From positions 1 to 32,854 of the forward strand of contig CAMWIR010000018.1 of the NCBI GenBank assembly GCA_947174365.1: a DNA stretch of 32,854 bases. The letters are read 5' to 3'. A program made the translations under genes and the position numbers. The notes under the pieces were generated by a model. That model was not told the DNA's origin, made no database searches, and worked only from the letters and a program-made list of their open reading frames with translations. The stretch comes from an uncultured Ruminococcus sp. GTDB taxonomy: Bacteria > Bacillota > Clostridia > Oscillospirales > Ruminococcaceae. Shown here piece after piece: positions 8,037 through 14,566 of the stretch; positions within the stretch are counted from its first letter, which is position 1; every line of letters begins with the position of its first letter.

Positions 8037-9587
8037 TCAATGCTCGCTTGCTCCCGGAACTTTCACAAGCACCACGTCCCTTTTTGGCTCGGGCGGCGTG
8101 GGTATGAGTGCGGGAGATTGCGCAGGGGGATTTTTAGTCCGTGAAGCGAGTCCGAATGCCTTTTTGGTGACGGAATTTCCCGCTGCCTTTCCGAAAGGGG
8201 GATTTTTCACGGGGGCTTCTTTTTGCTCGGGCGCAGGCTCGGGGGGCAGGTCACGGACGCAGGCAAGTCCCGTAAAGCGGCTCTTGGAATCAAGAATTCC
8301 CATAGCGCAGGTCTTGTCGGGATTTTTTCCGTCCTCGGCAACTGCTACCACTCCTGTACAGAAGCGGTAAATAAGATCCCACTCGGGACAGCTCCAGCCT
8401 TTTGGTGCGTGGAGCAGAATCACATCATACTGGGATGAAAGATAGTTCAGCAGTCCCCCGAAACAGGAGGCGGAGAAAACCGCAGGGGGGGCGGGATAGG
8501 CTTTTTTGTCGCAGATTATATCCACGCCCTTTCTTGCGTTGGGCACAAGGATATCCCAGACAGTGCAGCTGCCCGCAGCCATATCCACCAGTCCGCCTTT
8601 GCCTGTTTTGCGGAAAATCTTGCCTATAACGGGGTTTTTCAGGTCGCACTCGATAAGGGCGGTGCGGCAGCCCTGTTCCGCTAAGGCGCAGGAAAGGTAA
8701 GCGGCAAAGGTGCCGTCAATGGGCACCGCTCGGGGAGGCTGCTTTTCTTCGGGCTTGTGGGCGGCGCACACGGCGATAACGGCGCAGGCGCTTGATGTAA
8801 GGGCGTGTTCCGAAAGCACCTTTGCGGCGTGGGTGTATCCGCTTTTTTCAAGGCCCTGCGGGGCGGCGCTGTCGGCTGTGCCAAGGCTTTGAGCCTTTAT
8901 CATGGCTGTTTCTATGTAACGTTTGCCGGGGACTGGCTCGCCTTTTCCTCGGTTTCTTTCGGCGTTTCGTGTTCTGGCGCTTTGTGCCTGCTTTGCCCGG
9001 CGCTTTTTGCGATGACGTTTTTCGCGGATAGTATAAGCTGCCTTGAAATAAATGCTCCCCGATATTATCCCGATACAAAGGCAAATAGACGTAAAGGGCA
9101 ATGTGGGTTCGTTTTCCGGGTCGCAATAGGAGATCACTCTGAACTCCCCGCCTTCAAAATTTTTCTCCAGATAGTTTATAAGTTTGCCCAGAATTATGGG
9201 GGCCTCTCCCGGGGAATCAAGTCCCGAAAGGCTTATAACAGCCCCGTCGGAATTCTCCAGACGTTCAACGGTAAGGTAATCGGTCAGCATGGTAACGGAA
9301 AGAGAGGTGTCCCGGGCGGCGGTTTCCAGCGCCTCAGCGGAAAAAGACGCCTGCCGCAGCAGGGAGACCTTGCGGGCGGTATAGTCGATGCCGTAATTTC
9401 CGGTCATTGCCGTTTCGGCGCTGTCGGTGAAATAGATAAGCGCCGAGGCGGTTTTGGGCGTATGGGAAAATGCGCAGAGCAAGCTCCCGCCCATAAATAT
9501 CACTGCCGTGAGTATCACCGACTCCATGAGGGTCATCCAGATATATTTAAAGGGAAGCCTTGATTTCGGAGCTTTATCCTTGGACAT
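8037..9587 (-). CDS. Wzz/CpsD-like fusion protein with degenerate P-loop
   Basis: A protein of about 516 residues laid out like a chain-length regulator fused to a bacterial tyrosine kinase (BY-kinase). It has a transmembrane helix near residues 20-45, a Wzz-like extracytoplasmic region, a second helix (PFTSICLCIGIISGSIYF) and a basic cytosolic linker. A ParA/MinD-like domain follows from about residue 285. Walker A' is visible as ALIECDLKNPVIGKIF, but the expected Walker A (GKST-type) is replaced by IDGTFAAYLS, lacking the lysine. Walker B-like YDVILLHAP is present. The C-terminus is proline- and lysine-rich and lacks a tyrosine cluster. It is probably a non-hydrolysing polysaccharide co-polymerase or scaffold; no capsule genes are near. 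ATG 9587 is preferred over GTG 9596 because AAGGCGG sits 8 bases upstream of it. Confidence 0.65.
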   Translation of the reverse strand: MSKDKAPKSRLPFKYIWMTLMESVILTAVIFMGGSLLCAFSHTPKTASALIYFTDSAETAMTGNYGIDYTARKVSLLRQASFSAEALETAARDTSLSVTMLTDYLTVERLENSDGAVISLSGLDSPGEAPIILGKLINYLEKNFEGGEFRVISYCDPENEPTLPFTSICLCIGIISGSIYFKAAYTIREKRHRKKRRAKQAQSARTRNAERNRGKGEPVPGKRYIETAMIKAQSLGTADSAAPQGLEKSGYTHAAKVLSEHALTSSACAVIAVCAAHKPEEKQPPRAVPIDGTFAAYLSCALAEQGCRTALIECDLKNPVIGKIFRKTGKGGLVDMAAGSCTVWDILVPNARKGVDIICDKKAYPAPPAVFSASCFGGLLNYLSSQYDVILLHAPKGWSCPEWDLIYRFCTGVVAVAEDGKNPDKTCAMGILDSKSRFTGLACVRDLPPEPAPEQKEAPVKNPPFGKAAGNSVTKKAFGLASRTKNPPAQSPALIPTPPEPKRDVVLVKVPGASEH

Positions 9588-9605
9588 TTTTTTCACCGCC
9601 TTTTT

Positions 9606-9623
9606 CAGAGGTTAGAGGTAAGA
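9606..9623 (-). repeat. ACCTCTAAC-type intergenic repeat, copy 2
   Basis: Minus-strand reading TTCTTACCTCTAACCTCT lies just upstream of the AAAAAGGCGG ribosome binding site of the CpsD-like gene, the same arrangement as copies 1 and 3. Confidence 0.6.
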
Positions 9624-9627
9624 AATC

Positions 9628-9754
9628 GGAATGTTCTCCGAATTTGCACTATAAAATACAAAAAACCAAATCCTCAAAATTTTCGTTACGGAACGTTTCT
9701 CAAATTTGCACTGTTAAAATTTGAAAAAAGCAAATCTCCATAATTCAGAGTTAC
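9628..9754. repeat. Tandem imperfect direct repeat, two copies
   Basis: Copy 1 (9628-9689) and copy 2 (9690-9754) both run GGAA-GTT-CTC, then AATTTGCACT, an A-rich tract with CAAATC, and end in GTTAC. They differ by substitutions and small indels. The repeats fill the gap between the dac gene and the CpsD-like gene. No promoter or gene was seen within them. Confidence 0.55.
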
Positions 9755-9793
9755 CGGGCGTTGAATACATAACGCCTCCATATAGCATAGCGC

Positions 9794-11188
9794 TTAGAGC
9801 TTGCGCTTGCGGCGGACGTTTTTCATGCGGCGCTTTTTCTTGGCTTTAATGGAGGCGAATACTACAGTGTAGATAACGATAAGTGCCGCCGCTGCTGCTG
9901 CTGCCGCTACGAACCATTTGGAGGAAACGAACTGCTTTGCCTTGTCAATGCTGTAGGACAGCTGGGACATAGAAACATCCGTCTGGGCGGCAAGGTCTAC
10001 GGTGCATATTTCCTCGCCCGCAAGGGTCAATGTATATTTGCCCAGTATCTGACCTTTGGTCACAGGGGCGGTTATTGTGCCGTCCTCGTTTAAGAGGGAT
10101 TCGTCAACGGTGATCTTTTCCTTGAGGCGGGAGGTGTCAATGGTGGAGAGCCACATACAGCTGTAGCTTTCCGCTGTTACTAATCTCACAAAATCGCTGT
10201 TTTCACCGAAACGCACCTGCAATTCGCTTGCTTCCTTGCCTGCCTGCACCAGCTGGGTGAACTCGAAATTCTCAAAAGCCCATTCGTAGAGCTGCTTGTG
10301 ATCCTCATACTGGAGATATATGGCGTTGCCCTCTTCGTCGTATTGAGGAGAACCTAAGGTAACGAGCATATAGTTGTTGCCGTCCCGCGAGCCGAGGGTG
10401 GCAAGGTTTCTGCCCGATTCGTCGAGAGTGCCTGTTTTATAGCCCTTGACATACTGGTAATAATATGATGAGGAGCGGTTGAGCATACTGTTTGTATGGT
10501 AGATATGCGCCCAGCCCTCGCCGCTGTAGTTGGTGGGCTTCATTTCATAATCGGGGGTGGTGGCTATTTCCGTAAGCTTGGGGTAGTTTTCTACGGCGTA
10601 TTTCAGGATCTTCGCCATGTCACGGGCGTTGGTGTACTGGTTGTCGTCGTAAAGCCCGTGAGGATTTACAAAATGAGTGCCTGTGCAGCCGATGACCTTT
10701 ATTTTCTCGTTCATCATATCCACGAAATTGGATATACTCTGACCGCCCACGTGGTAGGCGAGTATACCCGCAGATTCGCAGGCGGATTTTAGCATAAGGG
10801 AATAAAGCAGGTCGGTAACAGTGGTGATCTCGCCTCTTGAAAGACCTACCGTAGAGGGGTTCTGGCCGTAAAGCTCGTCAAAGACCACCAGGGGAGCTTC
10901 AAAGGAGGTGTTGTCGATATCCTCGATATTGTCCAGTACCACCATGGCGGTGACTATTTTTGTAAGGGAGGCGGGGTACATTTTTTTATCGGCGTTTTTC
11001 TCGTAGATGACCACGTCTTTATCCAAATTTATCATCACTGCGGCTTCGCTGGATATGGTAAAGTTGGGGCTGAATGTTACCGAAGACGCCTGCGCTCCCG
11101 TAAACGGTGAAACTGCCCACACAAATGTAACTGCCAGACAGACAAATATTGCTGAGATTTTTGCTGAGATTTTTTTCAGAGCTGTCAT
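9794..11188 (-). CDS. D-alanyl-D-alanine carboxypeptidase (DacA/DacF type)
   Basis: A 464-residue low-molecular-weight penicillin-binding protein (peptidase S11) that trims the terminal D-Ala from peptidoglycan stem peptides outside the membrane. It has a signal peptide (residues 7-35), the SxxK motif S74-L-T-K77 and KTG at 251-253, followed by a PBP5-like C-terminal beta domain. A C-terminal transmembrane helix (about 420-445, with a run of eight alanines) precedes a very basic tail KAKKKRRMKNVRRKRKL. The SxN motif reads S135-A-C137, so the usual asparagine is cysteine (codon TGC at 10780-10778). This should affect acylation or deacylation and may mean an altered or weak enzyme. The start has AAAGGAA about 9 bases upstream, and a promoter is seen at 11316-11345. 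Confidence 0.88.
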   Translation of the reverse strand: MTALKKISAKISAIFVCLAVTFVWAVSPFTGAQASSVTFSPNFTISSEAAVMINLDKDVVIYEKNADKKMYPASLTKIVTAMVVLDNIEDIDNTSFEAPLVVFDELYGQNPSTVGLSRGEITTVTDLLYSLMLKSACESAGILAYHVGGQSISNFVDMMNEKIKVIGCTGTHFVNPHGLYDDNQYTNARDMAKILKYAVENYPKLTEIATTPDYEMKPTNYSGEGWAHIYHTNSMLNRSSSYYYQYVKGYKTGTLDESGRNLATLGSRDGNNYMLVTLGSPQYDEEGNAIYLQYEDHKQLYEWAFENFEFTQLVQAGKEASELQVRFGENSDFVRLVTAESYSCMWLSTIDTSRLKEKITVDESLLNEDGTITAPVTKGQILGKYTLTLAGEEICTVDLAAQTDVSMSQLSYSIDKAKQFVSSKWFVAAAAAAAALIVIYTVVFASIKAKKKRRMKNVRRKRKL

Positions 11189-11315
11189 TTTTGTTAATTC
11201 CTTTCCTGCTTTTTTATGGGAAATGCCGAGTTTTATGTTTTAACGGAATTTCCGCAATAATTTAATAAGTATTTAATATATGCTCCGAGGCGGGATGAAA
11301 TGTTTGTATACTTCT

Positions 11316-11345
11316 ATTATAACAAATTCAATGGGGGTCTGTAAA
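11316..11345 (-). promoter_or_regulatory. Promoter of the dac gene
   Basis: On the minus strand TTTACA (11345-11340) and TATAAT (11321-11316) are 18 bases apart, about 130 bases upstream of the dac start codon. Confidence 0.7.
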
Positions 11346-11456
11346 GGGGTTTTATGAGGTTTTTACTATTTTGTAATCTTTGACGTGTTTTTTAACCATT
11401 TTTTTGAATGTGACAAATATTTATAAACAAAAGGTTAATGGTAAGGACATAATTGT

Positions 11457-11466
11457 ATGATATAAT
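11457..11466 (+). promoter_or_regulatory. Extended -10 promoter, leader of the CPBP-like gene
   Basis: TGATATAAT is a consensus extended -10 (TGnTATAAT); no good -35 is evident. Transcription would start near 11473 and pass through the palindromic element before the gene at 11790, giving a leader of about 315 nucleotides. Confidence 0.6.
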
Positions 11467-11493
11467 ATAGGAAGCAGTGACTTGATCGCTTTT

Positions 11494-11674
11494 TTAAGGA
11501 ATTGCTGATTAAAGGTATTTCCCCCGCCGCAGGCGGGGGAAATACCGCCACCCATAGCCGCTTTTAAATTCAAGAAAATCTTAAAAGCGATTTAATCAGC
11601 GTTTCCTTAATTATTTTGATTTTACAAACGGTTATGGGCGGCGGGGGAAGAACCTTTAATCGACAATTCCTTAA
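11494..11674. repeat. Nested palindromic element in a long leader region
   Basis: The arms begin TTAAGGAATTGCTGATTAAA (11494) and are mirrored at 11653-11674 with three mismatches. A third, inverted related copy is at 11590-11610. Inside are a perfect 15-bp hairpin GGTATTTCCCCCGCC with loop GCA (11514-11546), an 8-bp stem GCTTTTAA / TTAAAAGC (11560-11588), and a long-range pairing CCGCCACCCATAGCCG (11545-11560) with 11629-11644 carrying two differences. A TA borders each end, as in MITEs of the IS630/mariner type. The remaining 11675-11789 holds only the ribosome binding site AAAGGAGG. Confidence 0.65.
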
Positions 11675-11789
11675 TATTGCTCTGAAAAGCGGCGCTCAAA
11701 CGCTGGGGGGTTATTTTCCCGGGCGTGTGAGGGAAAAATAGCAGATATATGTTGATATTTTAAATCGGAATAAAGGAGGCGCAGCTCAA

Positions 11790-12932
11790 ATGCCGGTGAA
11801 AAAAAAGAAAAGCAGCGACAGCCGTATCGCTTCGCTGAAGATACAGAATGCCGAATATAACGAGCTTTACCGCAGCTGGCGTATCGAACACAGGTCCGAT
11901 GTGGGCTTCTATTTTGCGGAAAATCCCGATGAGATAACCTGGCGGGACGGCGAGGGCTTTATCGGCAATTTCCCTTTGGCGGAGGAGCGCAGCGCTATGG
12001 GGCGGACTGCCTCGGTCATGGGCAAGACTCTTACCTTGTTCGCTCTTCTTGAGCTGGTGTCTCTCTGGCTGTTTTCCGATGTGCGGGTGGGCGGCGCTTT
12101 CATAGGGCTGGCTAAGGGGGGCTTCTTTATGGGCAGCGAGACCCCTGCGCTGATAATGTCATATATTGTAAATATTGCAAAGCGCATTCTGCCTTTGTTT
12201 TACCTTGTTCATAAGGTAGGAATGCCTGTGAAGGTAATGCTGCCGTTAAAGGTGGCGAACAAGCCTATGTTCCGGGCGGCTGTGCCTGCGGCCAGCTTAG
12301 TGTTCGGGGTGACGACCCTTCTGTCGGGGATAGAGAGCTTTGCGCTGGGCTTTTTGAGCATTGACACGGGAAACACTATATGGATTCCCGAAGGAAAGGT
12401 TCATCTGGTGCTGTCGGCTTTGCTTTACATTGTGATAATACCGGTAATAAGCGAGGTGATCCACAGGGGGCTGTTTATGCAGACCCTGCGGCAGTTTGGG
12501 GACGGCTGTGCGCTGATATTTACAAGCGTTATTGCTGCTCTTTCCTCCCCCGGGACGCATTCGTGGATATTCACGCTGACTTATTCGTTTATTGTGGGGT
12601 TTTTCGTTATCCGTTCGGGGTCGATACTTACGGGGATTTGTATGCGGATAGTAATTTCGGCGTGCACTTATATTATGACCTTTCTGCGGCTGGGGGGCAC
12701 TGATCCTGCCATGTACCTTAATATTTCCATGCTGATAGTGCTTTTCTGTCTGCTTTTCGGAGGAGCGGGGATGATCGTGTTTATGTATAAGCACAGCAAC
12801 AAGATAAATTTGCCCTTTTACGGAATGTACATTTCCAACAAGGAAAAGGTTATGTGCATGGTGACATGCCCGTGGATAATCAGCTGGCTGACTCTTACCG
12901 TTATTACTGCCATGATGAATTCGGTGCTGTGA
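11790..12932 (+). CDS. CPBP-like polytopic membrane protein, probably non-catalytic
   Basis: A 380-residue protein with a charged cytosolic N-terminus (KKKKSSDSRIA) and about eight membrane segments. The region 205-300 follows the CPBP/Abi (type II CAAX protease, Rce1-like) pattern: a VIIPVISEVIHRGLF helix, then an IFTSVIAALSSPG helix, then a FIVGFFVIRSGSILTGICMRIVIS helix pair. CPBP proteases need EExxxR in the first helix and histidines in the later ones. Here the first Glu is Ser221 (S-E-V-I-H-R226), and the FxxxH and HxxxN/D histidines are absent. It therefore looks like a pseudo-enzyme derived from the family. It starts after AAAGGAGG and ends 2 bases before the TadA start, suggesting translational coupling. 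Confidence 0.7.
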   Translation: MPVKKKKSSDSRIASLKIQNAEYNELYRSWRIEHRSDVGFYFAENPDEITWRDGEGFIGNFPLAEERSAMGRTASVMGKTLTLFALLELVSLWLFSDVRVGGAFIGLAKGGFFMGSETPALIMSYIVNIAKRILPLFYLVHKVGMPVKVMLPLKVANKPMFRAAVPAASLVFGVTTLLSGIESFALGFLSIDTGNTIWIPEGKVHLVLSALLYIVIIPVISEVIHRGLFMQTLRQFGDGCALIFTSVIAALSSPGTHSWIFTLTYSFIVGFFVIRSGSILTGICMRIVISACTYIMTFLRLGGTDPAMYLNISMLIVLFCLLFGGAGMIVFMYKHSNKINLPFYGMYISNKEKVMCMVTCPWIISWLTLTVITAMMNSVL

Positions 12933-12934
12933 AT

Positions 12935-13915
12935 ATGGGTATAGATACACGTTACATGGAGCGGGCGTTGCAGCTTGCGGAAGAGGCGGCAGAGGAGGGG
13001 GAGACCCCTGTGGGGGCGGTAATTGTCAGAAGAGCTGACGGGCTTATTGCGGGGGAGGGGCGCAACCGCCGTGAGCTGCTGCGAAATGCTCTTGCTCATG
13101 CGGAGATCGAGGCTGTTGACAAGGCTTGCAGGACTCTTGGGGGGTGGCGGCTCCCGGGCTGCGATATGTATGTCAGCTTAGAGCCGTGTCCTATGTGTGC
13201 GGGGGCGGCGGTGAATGCGAGGATAGACAGGATAATTTTCGGGGCATATGACAGCAAAAGCGGCTTTTGCGGGTCGGCTGCGGATATTTCAAAAATCGGG
13301 GGGATATACCGTCCCGGGATCATAGGCGGTGTAATGGAAAGGGAAAGCGGAATTATAATAAAAGAGTTTTTCGGAAATTTACGGAGAAAGAGGTTGGAGA
13401 ATAATATGGGCGAATCGGGAAATATAAAACTGGTGGAGGCTGTGAGCGACGATCAGCTGAGGCGGGTGGCTGCCATTGCAGTGGATATATGGACAGAATA
13501 CTGGACAGAGCGTTTGCCCTGCGGGCAGGCGGAATATATGATAGAAAAATTCTGCACCTATGAGGCGCAGAAGGAATACATCAAAAATGAGGGGTACAGC
13601 TATTATTTTATCAAGCGCGACGGAGACGACGTGGGATACACGGCGGTAAAGCCTGACGGGGAGAGGCTGTTTTTATCGAAGCTGTATTTATACAAGGATG
13701 AACGGGGGAAAAAATATGCAAGTGCGGCAATGGCGCAGATAAAGGAAATTGCCCGCAGCAAGGGGCTTACCGCTGTATGGCTGACGGTAAACAAGCACAA
13801 TGACAACACCATTGCGGCTTACAAGGCTATGGGGTTTGAAATTATCGACGAGGGTGTTGCAGACATAGGAAACGGCTATGTGATGGACGATTTTTACATG
13901 GAGATCAAGGTATAA
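12935..13915 (+). CDS. tadA: TadA tRNA adenosine deaminase fused to GNAT acetyltransferase
   Basis: One uninterrupted frame of 326 codons. Residues 1-156 are TadA, which converts A34 to inosine in the tRNA-Arg anticodon: the zinc site H55-A-E57 and P-C85-P-M-C88 is intact and EETPVGAVIV-like residues precede it. Residues 158-326 are a GNAT N-acetyltransferase with an acetyl-CoA loop in DERGKKYAS and the AYKAMGFEI C-terminal strand. The TadA part ends in its usual basic helix (LRRKRLENN) but lacks a stop. An internal ATG at 13406 has GGAG 6 bases upstream, so a free GNAT could also be made. It starts 2 bases after the CPBP stop and lacks a strong ribosome binding site of its own. The stop codon forms the left border of a MITE. 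Confidence 0.85.
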   Translation: MGIDTRYMERALQLAEEAAEEGETPVGAVIVRRADGLIAGEGRNRRELLRNALAHAEIEAVDKACRTLGGWRLPGCDMYVSLEPCPMCAGAAVNARIDRIIFGAYDSKSGFCGSAADISKIGGIYRPGIIGGVMERESGIIIKEFFGNLRRKRLENNMGESGNIKLVEAVSDDQLRRVAAIAVDIWTEYWTERLPCGQAEYMIEKFCTYEAQKEYIKNEGYSYYFIKRDGDDVGYTAVKPDGERLFLSKLYLYKDERGKKYASAAMAQIKEIARSKGLTAVWLTVNKHNDNTIAAYKAMGFEIIDEGVADIGNGYVMDDFYMEIKV

Positions 13916-14023
13916 GAACCTGTCTTCACAAGCGTATGCGCACGTCTTTCCGGCAAATTTTGCCGAATACTGCGTCAAAATTATGCTCGGAAATCAGCAC
14001 ACATATCTTGTGAAGACAGGTTC
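13916..14023. mobile_element. MITE with 17-bp inverted repeats and TAA target duplication
   Basis: The 108-bp element has perfect terminal inverted repeats starting GAACCTGTCTTCACAAG, mirrored at its right end. It is flanked by direct TAA repeats (13913-13915 and 14024-14026), a 3-bp TNA-type duplication as made by some IS5-family transposases. It carries no open frame but has an inner palindrome CGGCAAATTTTGCCG. The left TAA is the stop codon of the tadA-GNAT gene. Confidence 0.75.
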
Positions 14024-14108
14024 TAAGCCCCGTTTCCTGCGGCATTGGTCATTGGCCGGATAAAAAACGGCATATCATATATATTATAAAGAAAGGACAG
14101 TAGAACAT

Positions 14109-14450
14109 ATGAGCAGTTATTATATTGATGAGCAGACTTTGAGAGAAGTTATTGAGGCGGTGGGTAAAACTGCGGCGGCGGCTTGCATTTCCTCTTTTCT
14201 GGGGGGCGTGGTGCTGAACACGCTGGTGAGCGTTAAGCCTACAAAGGTACTGGTGGAAAACGGCATTCCCGCCTGCATTTACACCATTGGTGAAAAGGAC
14301 GCTCCGAGGGCGGTTTATGTTTCCTCTCACCGCAGCCGTGCTGACTGGAGACCTGTTATTTTCTTCGGGGCGGTGTTTGCGGCGTGCAAGTACATTCTCG
14401 ATTACAGGGACAAGAATGTTCCGAATGTGAGTTACAAGAATAAAAGCTGA
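14109..14450 (+). CDS. Small membrane protein of unknown function
   Basis: A 113-residue protein that I do not recognise. It has a hydrophilic N-terminus (YYIDEQTLREVIEAVGK), one probable membrane segment at about 22-42 (AAAACISSFLGGVVLNTLV), a middle part with ENGIPACIYTIGEKDAP, and a second hydrophobic stretch (VIFFGAVFAACKYIL) near residues 83-97, then a basic tail. The start has GAAAGGAC upstream at good spacing. It stands alone between the MITE and the gyrase-like gene, so context gives no role. Confidence 0.55.
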   Translation: MSSYYIDEQTLREVIEAVGKTAAAACISSFLGGVVLNTLVSVKPTKVLVENGIPACIYTIGEKDAPRAVYVSSHRSRADWRPVIFFGAVFAACKYILDYRDKNVPNVSYKNKS

Positions 14451-14518
14451 CGAAGGCAGGATTTCGGACTGTCTGATAATATGCATTTTTCAAAGCAAGC
14501 TGTGGGTCAAAGGTAAGC

Positions 14519-14550
14519 TCTAACATCTTACCTCTAACCTCTAACATCTA
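14519..14550 (+). repeat. ACCTCTAAC-type intergenic repeat, copy 3
   Basis: The tract contains CTTACCTCTAACCTCTAACA and runs straight into AAAAGGAG, the ribosome binding site of the gyrase-like gene. This is the longest and cleanest copy in the window. Confidence 0.65.
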
Positions 14551-14566
14551 AAAGGAGTAGTTTAAA

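Noticed and set aside
8805-9563. 252-codon open frame on the plus strand
   Set aside because: Complementary to the CpsD-like gene, whose domains are clear; no ribosome binding site.
9880-9920. GC-rich repeat near the end of the dac gene suggestive of a repeat element
   Set aside because: It only encodes the polyalanine part of the C-terminal membrane helix.
12297-12950. 217-codon minus-strand frame opposite the CPBP-like gene
   Set aside because: Shadow of a membrane-protein gene; the translation is His/Tyr/Pro-rich with no domain.
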